64,000 nucleotides of DNA from Saturnia japonica (lineage: Eukaryota > Arthropoda > Insecta > Lepidoptera > Saturniidae), in assembly GCA_033032175.1 (NCBI GenBank), contig CM065322.1, positions 6,262,001 through 6,326,000 on the forward strand. The letters are read 5' to 3'. Position 1 is the stretch's first letter. The number at the start of each line of letters is the position of its first letter. Positions 1 through 12,654 of the stretch are shown here, one piece after another. The position numbers and the translations under genes are program-made. A model generated the notes under the pieces. That model was not told where the DNA came from, did not search any database, and saw only the letters and a list, made by a program, of their open reading frames with translations.

Positions 1-1490
1 AGATACACGCTGGCACCCATTTCTGTAACTTCCTAATAAAGAACAGGTATAAAAATTTTATATAAATCGTTCACTCATGACTCGACGAGAAGATCACGTT
101 TTACCTAATCAATTGAGGCCAAAGGTCAAAGAGACATAATCTAAAGTATAAGAAAAATAATTTATTGTAAGTAGGTACATAGGATTACTCACATTTTTAG
201 ATTTTCTCTTTAAAACTCTTGAAAGTGTACGCTGTCTTTATCGTGTGCTCGCTATTGATTCACCCCTCAGTTCTCTTGATTTCCAATATTCATTCACTTG
301 CGATAGAAAATTTTCCAACGATCTGCATTACTTCAGTGCCCGACATTAAATGAATGTAACTTATGAATGAAAAGCCCTTACTAGATTTCTCTTTGATCTA
401 TTTTTAGTCCCACCTTACGATATCAAAGCCTTTAAATTTCACAAAATCTTATCTGTTGAACACAAACAGCTGCTTACAATTCTTACTAAATTAATGAACA
501 GCTTAAAACGTTCTGTAAAACGTGGATTTACAGAAAATATAGACAGAAATGGGAAACCTTCCGCGACTAAGTTTCCCCTTTTGCATGGGAGAGGGCGCGT
601 CTGTATATGAAGCAATAGTCACGTATTGTCTAAAAATATAAACTCGATTAGTTATTTAAAAATGAACTTTATGTTCAAAGCGATAGACTTTTCAGTCGTT
701 TTTGTGTGAAATGTATTTTCGCTGATGTGTGTGTTGTTCCTGGTAGATGTGTGAGTCAAGTTATTGACGCATGCGTATTAAAATGGTCTGATGTTAACAA
801 AAATCAATCCGCGTTGGTACGTGGGTGTTACGTAATGAGAAAGACAAGTTAGCGATAGTAAATGTACTTGCCCTTAATTCAAAATAAATTAATCTTGTAA
901 CAAATAAATGAACTTCATGTTTATGTGACATATATTAGCGTAAAATATATTTTGTAAAAATATAATTTTTTTTAGTACCTAATGCTAGCCATTCCTTTAG
1001 TTGTATGTAGTATTTACTAATTATAATATGATAATTGGAAAATAGACGTTACTTTTAACAGACAAAAATCTACGTATTCCACTTCAAATATAATAACAAA
1101 AAAAAAAGAATAAACAACTCCATTATCTGTCATAAGCAGATGTTACAAAATAAACCAACACATAATTAGCAATCCCCTAATACCCAAGTATCAGTAAGTT
1201 ATCTTGTAAGCGAATATACTTACCTGTGATATTTCGTTCATTTTTTCACGGAAGTTGACCTTTTCGAATTTTTGGCCACATTTATTGGCCAGATATAACA
1301 CTTCCCTTTCTTAATATTATAATATGTGATATGGATCTATCATCTTTAAGAATGTTAAAATTTACCTTTTCGAATTTTTAGGTAACATTTTTATTGACCA
1401 GATACAACATTTTTCTCTCCGCAAGGCTTATCTAGACCCTGCACTCGAAATAGTAATATGAATAATACACCTATTATTTATATATTTTAT
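1..1490. other. Non-coding AT-rich stretch
   Basis: I see no coding region, splice-compatible exon or RNA gene here. It is AT-rich sequence with short homopolymer runs (for example poly-A near 1099-1108). Confidence 0.5.
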
Positions 1491-1494
1491 AGTA

Positions 1495-1700
1495 GCTCTG
1501 GAAATTGACGGTACTGTCTCTGATGGTAAGCACATTACAATCCAAACACAATGGCGACAACTGAGAGATCGCAATCTGTCGGTGGTCACCGCTGTCATGG
1601 CAGCCAGTATAAATATCTCTTCACGTTACATTTGAAAGACCCGATGTCGTAAGAAGAAAGGACGGATGCAACATGTCAAGTGTTCTGATTACGTTGGGTA
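1495..1700 (-). mobile_element. Non-LTR retroelement 3' fragment (repeat family B)
   Basis: On the minus strand a short reading frame includes the pattern SYDIGSFKCNVKRYLYW, which resembles the extreme C-terminus of non-LTR reverse transcriptases (FK-x-N-V-K-R-Y-L). The rest of the unit, with TACAATCCAAACACAATGGCGAC and GAGAGATC on the plus strand, recurs at 32540-32745, 36230-36345, 45165-45370 and 49085-49225. It is 5'-truncated and degenerate. Strand is taken from the coding-like direction. Confidence 0.6.
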
Positions 1701-3385
1701 CAATATGGAAAGTGATTATGATATATTTACATATTATATGTAGCCGTTTGCAGATAATTACTGCAGTGGAATATTGATCTGATATCCCCTGATTCGAATG
1801 GAACAATATGAACAAATTTGTTCATTATATTCAAATGAATCATTAGCACCATCGATTGACAGTGAAGGTTAACAACATCTTGAAGAAAGTCTGAAAATGT
1901 TGTAGTACCGACCCGACATCTAACAGGAAATCTTATTAATATTTTATTTATTTCCATTCTTTAAACTATTTTTACAGTTTTCCCCAATACAATAGTGAAG
2001 TGTAATAGTACAAAAGTGAACAAACAGTAATAAAGCATAACTTTTAAGAAGTTAACATCAAAAATAAACGGTCACGGCCTAGTTGGACATTACTTTAAAA
2101 GCCGTTTCCAATTTATTTTTTTGAAATAAAAACTTCTTTAGCTTCGTTGTGATTTGAAAGTCGATGAAACGAAAAAGCGACAATAAAATGAGATAGGAAG
2201 CCCCGGGAAAGTTTTAGGCAATGGTAAAATGGTACAAAAGAGGTTTGTTGCCACGCAATAATGAATTTTATTACTTCAGTAAAAAGGCATGAAATAAAAA
2301 ATTTTAAACAACACTTATGACATTCTGTTTCTGATTTATATTATGTTGGGTTACTTCAGTCGTAGAAATGAAATTACTTCGGTTAGCGGCCTCTGTACAA
2401 ACAGTATGGGAATAATTTTGAATTATCAATGATGAGAAATTACACCATTTCCAGTTCGTACAGAAGTAACAATAGAGGGCGCTAAAATGAAATATGTAAT
2501 TTGCAAATTCCAACACTACAAAAGTAGGTACGAATATTGAAAAGTACGAATTTTGAGATGTCTAACAAACTCCCTAGATAGTTCTGAAAAGAGAGCGAAA
2601 ATCTTGTCAGAAGGTCCTACTTTGTTTAGTTATTTGTTAGGAAAAGGCATCACAACAACCGTGGTGTTTTGTATACGTGTACGTATTATACGTTTGTAAT
2701 TTTTTCAGATGATATTCCCATGGATTTTTCAGATTGTGCAAAAATGATATTGTGATTAATGATTGTGAGTACTTGTATGTACATTTTCATAAACTTTAAA
2801 TTAGTGTGTATTTGATCATTTTCTGAATTAAAAAAAAACATAGGTGTGAAGGTTTCACTTCTACCACGTGTGAATTGCACACATGATTTTTTTTCAATAA
2901 CCTATAAATGGACAGTTTTTTGTATCTAAATAATATATGTATATCCATATTCTATAGCTTGAATAGATAAGAGAGAAGCCGATATCTGTCTTAAGTTAAA
3001 GATAGTACTTATTACAAATGTTTACTAATCGGGGATAGTAAACTCAGATATGTTATTGAAAACGGTCGTAAATCTATCCTTTTGTACTTAATTTTGGTTC
3101 AATAATCTATCTATCTAAATATCTATAATATTTCGTATCTACATATATCCATATCCTATAGATAGGATAGATAAGAGGGAAGCAGATACCTGTTTTAAGT
3201 TAAATATAGTTATTACTTGGTACATATATGTACTAATCGGGGATAGTAATCTCGGATATGTTATTGAAAATGTTCGTAAGTCGACATAAAAAATCAGATA
3301 AGCCACTGCAAGTGCTACATGGTTAAATATGTCTTTAGAAAACAAAGTAAAGTTACTAAATAATTCGTAATTAGAGATTATTACT
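1700..3385. other. Non-coding stretch with a local duplication
   Basis: No coding region is supported. Two diverged copies of a segment stand about 200 bases apart: 2936-3060 and 3140-3265 share ATATCCATAT, AGAGGGAAGC/AGAGAGAAGC, and ACTAATCGGGGATAGTAA. This looks like a local tandem duplication of non-coding DNA. Confidence 0.5.
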
Positions 3386-3387
3386 AA

Positions 3388-3672
3388 ATTTTGCTATTAC
3401 TCTCGTGCTTCTTGTATCCTTATTCTCCCACAAACGCTGACTTATCGGCCAATGTGTTCCCTCCTTCAATATACAATATCAATCGAATACCTAACACAGA
3501 TACCTTTGAACCGCCCTACCTCAAGGCGTATTCCACCAGTCGGACTGCCCCAAGTAGCGAGAAATCTCGAAAGAAATTTCTCTTTGTTCTACCTCTCCTA
3601 AAGTTTCTGGTCAGAATCGACCAAAGAATGAAAGAAAGAATAGATGATGGCGATGATATTCATCAGATGTAA
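3388..3672 (+). pseudogene. Open frame with signal-like start but no ATG
   Basis: A 93-codon open frame begins just after an in-frame TAA with ATT TTG and then reads LLLLSCFLYPYSPTNA, a convincing hydrophobic signal sequence followed by a polar secreted-like region (LSANVFPPS, EPPYLKAYSTSR) and a Lys/Arg-rich C-terminal part, stopping at 3670-3672. The segment is richer in G+C than its surroundings, as real exons here tend to be. No ATG opens it and no AG acceptor lies between the upstream TAA and the hydrophobic stretch, so neither a normal start nor a spliced start fits. It may be a secreted-protein gene whose ATG decayed to TTG, or chance. I do not recognise a family. Confidence 0.3.
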
Positions 3673-3869
3673 TGTCATCTTGGCTAACCCAATGGCCATC
3701 CAAGTTAAGACTGATCTACACATTGCAAACACATCTGAAGGATAAACGATGTAACAGTCATAGCAGGGTGGTGGGGTATCCAGCTGTAATGCATATGGTG
3801 AAAACTCGCCGTAGTTCCTCGCTTCGGCAAATCGATTTTGAAATGAATCAAATTATTTAGTAGCTTTCG

Positions 3870-4585
3870 CCGTGGTACTTCTAAACCGTCATTTATTTCT
3901 AGTTCTCACTGTTCCCGGGCTGTACATAATTAACAATCAAGTGAAGTGCACTCATTTATCCAAGCTCGTATAAAATAATTCGTTCACCTTGACTTCAACT
4001 TTCGACTTCACAAAGAATGAGAACCTGTTGAAATACTTAGGATTGTTTCAAACGACGTAGGTTGTGTTTGTTATTAATTATTACTCTATTTAACTTCACA
4101 GAAAGCGTTTAACCTAAATACCGCACGTATGTTGACAAATAATACTTGGTCACCTCGTTTTTGACATTGCTCGGCGATACCATGAACGCTGCACTGCTTG
4201 CAACATATCCGTACTTCCGCGAGCTTACTTCCTAATCCATGTCATGGAGTGTATTATAGGATAATTATCGTGATCATTAACTTCCATACTAATTCTTTAA
4301 TTATGAGAAATATACCTACCTACTTATGAAATTGAAGTATAAGAAATATATCTGTCTGAATGCTAATTTATTTTAATAGATACAAATAGGTGATTCCCAG
4401 TTATCGGGTTTATTTAGATCCCTCGTTTTTAAAGTGTGCGATGACGCCCTATCGTGGGCACTGGTGGTTGTCAGGGGGCCGGTAGAAGGCAGAATATTAG
4501 AGGGCGTTAAGGTGGTCCAGAGTGGCGCTGACAATAAAAAATAGCAAAAGGTCATGTTTTCTTGATACTTCGCATGGTGGTAAGG
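3870..4585. other. Non-coding stretch
   Basis: No supported gene. The small open frames on both strands near 4400-4700 overlap a SINE tail and have no recognisable protein character. Confidence 0.45.
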
Positions 4586-4589
4586 CTTT

Positions 4590-4775
4590 TTCGAATGCCC
4601 GCCTGGCCAGCTGTCACACTCAAGTTGAAAATCTGTCGTCAAACACCAATTGGTGTATTCCGACAGCTGCATTTGAGAACCAGCCTTCCACTAGGCTTAC
4701 CGTGATACAATCTTGAGCCACATCGTCACTTAAGACCAGCTACGATTGTGGCCACAACGATAAACCTATTTCGAC
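4590..4775 (+). repeat. SINE tail copy (family C)
   Basis: This segment matches the 3' half of the full SINE at 61215-61530 (shared words: CAAGTT.AAAATCT, CACCAATT, CCACTAGGC, CACTTAAGA, GGCCACAACGAT). The tRNA-like head is missing, so it is a 5'-truncated copy. Confidence 0.65.
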
Positions 4776-5212
4776 TAAAAAAACCTTATTTCGGTTGTTC
4801 TTTCAAATTTCAATCTTATTTGAAACTATATTTAAAATAACTATTATACTTGTATCATATATTTTATTCCTTATTCCTACCCTGTTTTTGTTTTATTTAT
4901 CGTGGTTTTCTTGTGTGTCACGTTACGCCACGTGCCATGTCTATAGATAGCAATTCAGCTCTCAAGTTTTTGTTAAACAAGGCAAGTTTTAGGGGACCCT
5001 AGAATTTTTTTTAATAGTAAAAACTGACTCATGTTATCTAGATTTTAAAATCTTTGCATTTACATTACATTATATTGTATGCCCATATGTTTGATATTGA
5101 GTAATGCACTAATGATAAGTATTTAGCATATTTTATATAAAATATGAAACTTCGGATTTAAAACTGATCACGTAGACGACACTGCTATTTTAAGGCAGTC
5201 ATATGATTCTTG

Positions 5213-5563
5213 ACATAATAGGTCGGGAAAAAGTTTCTTCGCATTTTTATATAAAAACTCAAGACATTTTTCCAAAGTTTATTTACAGTATATATGTGCC
5301 GTTTTGTTCGATGACTTTCTGCCATTTTCTAGGTAGAGACATGATCCCGTTGTTGTAGAAACTTTGGGACTTCTGATAAAAAAACGCGACAGATAGTTTT
5401 GGCAGTCCTCTCTTGATGTTAACCTTACAGAACCTAAAGAATTCTTAAAAGACTGAAACAGGTGAAAATCTGAAGGTACAAGGTCAGGGCTATATGGTGG
5501 ATGCACTAACACCTCCCAGCCATAACATATCTGATAATAATATATCAAACATCTATAATACAT
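5213..5563 (-). mobile_element. Mariner transposase fragment
   Basis: The minus-strand frame holds HPPYSPDLVPSDFHLFQSFKN followed by a region resembling the mariner C-terminus, so it keeps the third catalytic aspartate (PSD) of a DD34D transposase. Only this C-terminal third survives; the first two catalytic aspartates are absent. The plus-strand left edge reads TAATAGGTCGGGAAAAAGTTTC, probably the terminal repeat. The inner side abuts a family A repeat at about 5600. Confidence 0.75.
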
Positions 5564-5629
5564 TTTTAGAATCGCTTCAGCTGCGAAGAGACATAACCTC
5601 GCTAACCATGTTTCATCAACTTTTTTTAT

Positions 5630-5850
5630 ATAAAACTAAAGTGGCAAACAAGTTTACGACTCGCTTCAACCATTTTACCAAAGTGGTTACAGTAGCCTAT
5701 GGACGCTTATGGACCACAGGTATTACTAGTACATGCCGATCTTGAATCCCCTTTCATCAAGGAGATCTGAAAACCCTACTCACCCCAGGAATAAAATACA
5801 AGGTTATTTGGTACGATCTTCTATAGGGTGGAGTTATTCCATCAGGAAAA
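5630..5850 (-). repeat. Non-LTR 3'-end repeat (family A)
   Basis: Read on the minus strand this gives CCACCCTATAGAAGATCGTACC, AATAACCTTGTAT, GTGAGTAGGGTTTTCAG and GCGTCCATAGGCTAC, then GTTTGCCAC. The same ordered blocks recur at 8395-8600, 16540-16745, 40310-40490 and 44930-45145. It is a widespread lepidopteran non-LTR element tail. Confidence 0.6.
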
Positions 5851-5859
5851 ATTTTCTGT

Positions 5860-6800
5860 ATCAGGAAGAGCTATTTCACCTTATCCAAACATCTCCTGTC
5901 CACTGTTCCACAGAGCCATGGTTACGCGGTATCGCTCTTTACGGCACGAACAAAAAAGTTCTCAAATCTTTACTTTTGGCGTATCGAGCAGTTAGAATGA
6001 CTAGTTTAGAATCATGGTCTCCCAGCGAAAGTATTCCCTCATTCCTGTGATATTGCGTCCATAAAACCTGATGTGAAAAGGAATTTTATGAAATCTACAG
6101 CTTTTTGCCGAGCTTATTAAAAATAACCTTATTCAGTTTTCCGTTAAAATATTATGCGGTTGGTAAGGTTACAAGAAGTGAAGTAAATGTGACTTAGGTA
6201 ATCTTTTTTTTTGTCTTATCTTAATATAATGACTGTCATGAATTTAGAATAGATGTGTTTAGATACGCCTCTCCTAAATAAGCGCGAAATACTGCCAGCA
6301 ATTTATACAATGCGTTAAATTATAAGAATAATAATTGTCCTTATATGCTAAAATATCTGTTTCTATATAGTATGATACGGGATTATATCTTTTATATAGG
6401 TGATAAGTACTAGTCGGATAGGAATGATGCAAGACGAAGCGGATGGCATGTATTTTGGAATGTTCCGGTCGCAATTTTGCGCCTGTGTTGAAGAGATGTC
6501 ATTGTATTTTATTTATTATTGTTATTAATCAGACGTTTATGTTCAGTTTTATATAGTAGTATTTTTTTTTTTATTAAAGTGAATCTCCTTTGTGCACGTT
6601 AAGGAAAACTTGTGTAACGTGACCCGCAACGCATTACTTTTCTAATTCTCCCTATACGGCAGCGCTTTAAGAAATGTGTAAATAAAATTACGTAGTATTT
6701 TTTACAAATGTTTTATGAACTGGGCACGTATTATTATTTATCGAAAATTTATCGCTGGCGTTATTGGTTTATGTATTCGAAATGTACACGAGTTCGAGAA
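5860..6800. other. Non-coding stretch upstream of KL1
   Basis: No coding region is supported. This holds whatever promoter KL1 has; I could not pick a TATA box with confidence among many AT-rich stretches. Confidence 0.4.
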
Positions 6801-6812
6801 GGGTTTACAAAC

Positions 6813-9454
6813 ATGTTAGGATATAAAAATGTACGTAACCGGAATTTATTTAATGTGTTACTTAAGTAAGTTTATAAAGGATAGTATACAATCGATTTTA
6901 AATGTTTTATTATTTTAAGAAATAGTAATTTTTTTTTACTTTTAAATTCTGTTTTATATCTGTGACTTTTTTTTTTTTGAGATATTACATTTCTTCTTCA
7001 TTAATAACTGTACGTTTGTTTCAGTACTTATATATGTACCATTGTCATCGATTCAACATTTTATATGGGTAATTTAAAATTTATAAGTACATGATTAAAT
7101 ATTGTGCTATATTAAATATCTTCATTGACCTTCACATACTTTAAGTATTAGATTAACCACTGAAATTTAAAACAAAACAAAAACACCTGTTTATTTCGAC
7201 GTATCGACTTCATTTATATTTATTAAGAATGAAATAATTGTATATTTGCAGAATGTTGATAATTTAAAAACATACAATTTCCGTTGCTGAGTCCAAAAGA
7301 ATAATGAGAATTAAGAACAGCAATAATTAGTTTACTTACACATAAATAAAATAAAATAATTTAACATGAAGTGTAATTACTGTTAATTCACTTATATTTT
7401 ATACGCCTAGAATTAGAGAGTTTCCAGTTATGAAATAGAGCTTAAACAATATTGGACATAAATCTAAGATCCTAGAAAAAACGACTTAGTTTATAGCATA
7501 GAATTAATCAATGGGATAGATTTAATTATTCATACCAACTGACTATATCTGAGACAGGACAATTTTAAACGAAAAAGATAACTAACTTCAATGATTTTGA
7601 ACAGTTTTCTCGTATAACTTCGAGGTTGAAGGTCCAATACCAATGACATTTACACTTGAGATATCCCCTATCCAACAAAAAAGAATCTTCCAAATTGGTT
7701 CATAAACAAAGAAGTTATGGCTGAACATCCATAAGTTAAAAAAAAAAATCGAATTGAGTAACCTTTATATTGAGTAACTTTTGTTGAAGTCTGTTAAAAA
7801 GGAATAATTATTATTTTTAATTACAATCATTTTATATTTTCCATTAAATTAAAAATTGTTGATTACATTTCGTTTGTTCTCAATGCTCATCCATTGTTAG
7901 TTAATCGGTCACTTTGATATTATAATACTGAAGTTTTAATTCAATCCTGTAAGATTAAATAGTGTTATCCTATAGCTAACTGCTTCTTGCTTACAGTATT
8001 GATCGTGTAGACGAGACTGTTCATTGTAATATCTCTATAAAGTTCTGTCACTAAACTGCTAGATGATATTACAATAACATTTCATACATGATTAATTTTA
8101 GCCTCTCTCTGTTTGCATTTTGGCCGATATATGCAATCATACGTGGGTCCCAGAGTGTGGTGGAGAAACAAGCGGAGATGTCAGGCTCTTTATAGACGAA
8201 TGTGATATGTATGAATACGATTGTGATTTTAACAGAAGTAAGTGTATTTATCACATCACACAAACACTATTTAAAATAAATGTTGTTAAACTCGATCGAG
8301 TTTCTTGCCGACTCTTTTTGATGACTAGGATGTTTTCTAAACCAATGGTATTGTGTTGACATACATATGTGTCTTTTTAGGGCCTAAATTTTTATCTTTA
8401 ATTATGAGACCCTCTCCACCCTACAGAAGATCGCAGCTAAATAACCTTGTGTGGTGTTTTTTCGGTGAGTAGGGTTTTCAGAGCTTCTTATGGTAAAGGG
8501 GGGTCAAAGTCGGCAACGTGCTAGTGATATCCATGATATTACAAGAGTTAATAGCCGCTTACTATTAGGCTGACCATTTATGCTTGTTTGCCACCTTTGT
8601 TGTATAATATCTTATATATCTTATTATATTAAGTGAGCAATTTTTATATATATATAATTGGTTTCTCGGAAACGGCTCCAACGATTTCGATGAAACTTTG
8701 CATTTAGATTACGTTTTACATTCCAAGTTTACCTAAGTAGGTGTTTTTCCTTTTTTTTCTTTATAAGACACCGAACACAGCTCGGTTGCCCAGATATTAT
8801 ATTATTACATCCTGACTTTATATTTAATTAATGTTTAGCAAAATCATCAGCCGATCATCAACGTTTCATCGTCATCAATATCTTGACGGGGAACCGTCGC
8901 AGAATAATTGTATTGAATCATTTAATTGTAACCACATCATCTTGTAAATAACATAGACTTTTAAATCTATACAACTATAATCTATTGGATGTAGTTTCTA
9001 TGCCTATAATCATATCACAACTCCTAATCATTATTATCTACATAGTAAAATTTTCGTTATAATAAAACCATACAAAATTAATTCATCCTATCGGGATAAA
9101 CAATTTTAAAATTCTACAATATTTTGTTTAGTCTATATATCTATGTGAATTATAGCTATATACCGTTGATTCCTATTATTTACAGCATATAAGATCACCA
9201 ACTATTCCGAATGCTTTCGACCAGTTACGGGTTGTCCAACACACAACTTTTTAAGAATCGGTAATTATAAATATATGGCCGATCACAGGAGCATTATATA
9301 CGAGCCAACAAACACACCCTCATTGCCTGTGCATATGTTAAAGGGTAAAAGAAGGTACACACCACAACCAAGAATAATAAGAAGGAGGAACATGCATAAG
9401 CATGTCCCAAGAAAAAAAGCGAAAACAACAAAAAAAAAGCGACTGTTATCTTAA
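6813..9454 (+). CDS. KL1: secreted Kazal-like cysteine-rich protein with basic tail
   Basis: Spliced model: 6813-6834, 7025-7068, 8102-8237, 9186-9454 (156 aa). Exon 1 is 22 nt (M-L-G-Y-K-N-V) and ends in phase 1 at C|GTAACC. Exon 2 adds the hydrophobic LIYVPLSSIQHFIW and ends in phase 0 at TGG|GTAATT; together they form the signal peptide. Exon 3 carries five cysteines: C-ILADI-C-NHTWVPE-C-G, then FIDE-C-DMYEYD-C, ending in phase 1 at A|GTAAGTG. The tail exon supplies further cysteines (SECFRPVTGC) and ends in a strongly basic run rich in Arg and Lys. The C-x7-C-G and C-x6-C spacings are Kazal-like, but the C3-C4 gap is longer than usual. Intron 3 contains repeats at 8395-8600 and 8640-8770. 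KL2 is a tandem relative 0.8 kb downstream. Exon 1 is the least certain part; function unknown. Confidence 0.72.
8395..8600 (+). repeat. Non-LTR 3'-end repeat (family A), in KL1 intron
   Basis: Ordered blocks CCACCCTACAGAAGATCGCAGC, AAATAACCTTGTG, GTGAGTAGGGTTTTCAGAGC, CGCTTACTATTAGGC and GCTTGTTTGCCACC match the other family A copies. Confidence 0.7.
8640..8775. repeat. Interspersed repeat (family G), in KL1 intron
   Basis: The words TTTCTCGGAAACGGCTCC, AACGATTTCGATGAAACTTTGC and GTTTTACATTCCAAGTTTACC recur in reverse orientation at 19560-19790 and in part at 53860-53965. No coding content. Confidence 0.6.
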
Positions 9455-10261
9455 AACGGGTATCGGTGTGGAAAAACGGTAAAATGATGATGAAAATTAT
9501 CAAAGGTTTAGCTGTGAAAAAATTGAACGATTCGGATTTTTTGGAATAATCTATATATATATGAAAATGAATGTTTCTTTGTTTATTTGTTTGTCTCCTA
9601 TGAGTTCCCAAATTAGTCATTCGATACCGATAAAATTTTGGTGAGTTGTCGTGCGTACACACGAGAAGGTTCCTTAACAGTACAACCAGTTTACTAGGGG
9701 GCTTTTCAGGCGTGTGACTCGTTTCATTTCAAAGACAACGACAATTAAGCTGTGGGAAAAGCTATAAATAGTAACAAGTTTTTTTTTTTTTCTATTTTTT
9801 TACCTTTAATTATATATTACCGAAAACCAATTCAACCGTGTCATTCTACGTATCTACGTATAACTAAAAATTTATTGGCAAAACAGCTTTTATCTAGAAA
9901 TCTACGACAATGTTGCAACTAATCCTGTTACCATTATGTGAGCAAAGACCTCGCTTAATTAAAGACTTTGACTCCTTTATAGTACAGTCACCCCAAATCT
10001 TCGTTTCAAAATTATATCTATAGTTTATTCGAAACATATCAATTATAAGATTAAAATCGTAGAGGAATATTAAGTGGTTAAAAAAAAAAACTAATCCAAA
10101 ACAGCTACAGTTCCGATAGGTTTTTGTAGTTGAATAAAATATGTCATAAAAAATACATAAAATATTTCGAGTTATAAACATTTTTATGACATACTATTTT
10201 TAAGATCAGCTTCGTATATTTGATTGTAATATGCAAAGAAATTTGAACAAATCGAAGAGTA

Positions 10262-12014
10262 ATGACACAAGATTTTGTGATTGGTAAGAGAGATATGAGG
10301 CTAAATAAAAATTCCATAAATAGCAAATCGAATATTGTAATAATTTGTTCATTTCAGTAATTATTTTTATTGCGTCGACTTCATTTCAACATTATATACC
10401 GGTTTGTGATATTGGTGTTCATTTTGTTTTAGTTTATTTTTATTTTATTTATTTCAAAGTTCTGTTAAATTTACAGCCTCCAGATCAATGTGCATTAGCA
10501 CGGATGTGTAATCACACTTGGGTTACACAATGTGGGTACGAAATAAATGATCTATTTAAAAGATGGTTTTTAGACGAATGTGACATGTTTGAATACAATT
10601 GCGATCATCAAAAGAGTAAGTTTTTATTGTGTAAAATTAAAAGATATACTTATGGTTCATGATAATAACTCATAATTTAATTGTAGATTTTACATATTAT
10701 GAGGCCTCTGGATGTCCTAAAAATATAACACAGAAACCTACTTCAAACATGACTACAGTTCCAATTATTAAATTATCAGTAAAATCAACGATTACCACCG
10801 ACTCAAATTATACTATATCACATGATTCTAGCAAGAAAAGTTTATTAAAAATCTCTGTTCCTACAGTGTGTTGCACAGTAAACTATACGGACAACACTCT
10901 AAACACCACGGTGAGTTCTTCGATAACTGCTCTTAATTCTTCAATAGACACATCATCTTCCTTAAGTCCAAAATCAATTATTTCTTTGATATCACCTATA
11001 ACCAATTCTAAGCAAGATACTGCTATGGGGACTAGCAGCGGTAGTTGTACCAGTATGACTGAAACATTACCAATTACATTACCACCAATTTCAGATACAA
11101 TAACACAGTTAGAAACCGTATCTACTACAGAATTTTTATTATTGTCTTCTGTAGAATCAACAACAAAAACATCTACAATATCGACTTTAGAATCAACTAT
11201 AAGAAGCAGTACGGAACTTGTTACAACTAATGTATCAGGTAGTTGTACTAGTATAACTAAAACAATGAAATCTATTACACGGTCAATTATAGAACCAACT
11301 GCACAATCTACAATAGAAATAACAACAATAGCAGACTTACCAACTACAAAAGAAATAACGAATATTACCAAAACAATGTCTGTACCTTTGAAGAAATCCT
11401 TAAATGCCCTTTTTTGTACAAGAAAATTAAATATAACTAGCACATCACCTATGGTTACAAGCAGTACTTTAATAACTACAACTGATACAGCAATAACGAC
11501 CAAAAGATCAAACAAATTTGATAATTTTACATCTATTGTTAGTCACGTACATTCTACTCCAATAAATAGTTTTGCCATTAATGATACAGAAAAGCAAATA
11601 ATAAAACCAGGTGATGACAAAACTACAATAACAAAAATTGAGAATGGCAATAAAAATACAACAAAGACAAAAGAAATGCTTTCTAACTCAGTTAACCTCA
11701 CATCAGAAATATTTAAAATATCTACTATAAAAAATGAAATAAATGCTACAAGTAATATTTCTGTAACGACAAAAGAATATATGATCACATCGGTAAAATG
11801 TAAAGCCTATCCAAAAAAGTGCAATAGACCAATAACATGGGAGACTACAGAAAAGGGTGAGACAAGAGACTTTTATCAAATATTAAAATCTCGTTTTGGA
11901 AATAAAGTTCAATTGTTAAGAGGTACAACGCAATGGCCAAGACGTGCATTAAGATATGATGATGATACAGATTCTTTTTTATCGGGACCACACAGTGACA
12001 TCTGGTTAAAATGA
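10262..12014 (+). CDS. KL2: secreted Kazal-like protein with mucin-like Ser/Thr tail
   Basis: Spliced model: 10262-10283, 10358-10401, 10477-10615, 10687-12014 (510 aa). Exon 1 is 22 nt (M-T-Q-D-F-V-I, G|GTAAGA). Exon 2, 44 nt like KL1, adds IIFIASTSFQHYIP, giving a good signal peptide. The cysteine exon reads C-ALARM-C-NHTWVTQ-C-G, then FLDE-C-DMFEYN-C. The tail opens with YYEASGCPKN and becomes about 350 residues dominated by Thr, Ser and Ile with many N-x-S/T sites, as in mucin-like glycoproteins; two SGSCTS blocks recur inside it. The last roughly 85 residues are not mucin-like: they contain two cysteines (KCKAYPKKC), basic segments and an acidic YDDDTDS. Exon 2 uses the weaker donor CCG|GTTTGT. 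The matching exon 2 lengths and the shared CNHTWV show KL1 and KL2 are tandem duplicates with unrelated tails. Confidence 0.78.
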
Positions 12015-12650
12015 TTCATATGAACGAATATACATTATTTATTATAATTTAACTAACATTAGCTTGTGTCTTCATTTCTTTAGATTATTTTAACAATAAT
12101 TAATTAATGTTTGGTTGGATCAAAGTAACCGTGGACTTGGAATTGTTGATTTATTAATTACAACACTTAAACAACAGTTTGTAGACAATAGTGACATTAT
12201 AATTATCTTGTACGAACAAAGCAGTAAGCAGTAAGTATCTCGCAAATCTATAAGTCTGAAATTTTAACGTGGGAGATACATATTTAGTAAACGTACACAC
12301 TATGTTGAATTCATGAAATAATAGAACGTTACAGTATTATATATTTGTATATAATCTTTTTTATTTCGTAATATTATTTAAATGATAAATATATTTTATG
12401 TTTGCGCTTAATATTTGTTTATATTTTTAATATGTAATCATTTGTATTAAATTGCTGATGGAAAAAGTCTGCATAATTTTGACGGCTGTGAATCGACAAA
12501 AAAATTTCGAAGTAAGTTAAGTCTGTCGTATAAACAGTTATTTTTTTGCTATTGCAGTAAAATAGAAAGCACTTTAAATTATATACGCTTAAACATGCAT
12601 GAAAAATACGTCTTTTGTACACTATAAAATGCAAATAGGGCCGACAAAAC
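12015..12650. other. Non-coding 3' flank of KL2
   Basis: No coding region is supported. It is AT-rich sequence after the KL2 stop codon. Confidence 0.45.
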
Positions 12651-12654
12651 GAAT

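Noticed and set aside
7985..8060. Acceptor-like GCTTCTTGCTTACAG as a KL1 signal exon
   Set aside because: The required frame hits a stop within five codons; the exon at 7025-7068 matches KL2 exon 2 in length and content.
9294..9662. 122-codon minus-strand frame with hydrophobic stretch
   Set aside because: Largely antisense to the KL1 tail exon; the sense strand has clear splice structure and cysteine context.
10883..11515. 210-codon open frame on the minus strand
   Set aside because: It is the antisense of the KL2 mucin-like exon; the Val/Ile-rich product simply mirrors the Thr/Asn/Asp-rich sense codons.
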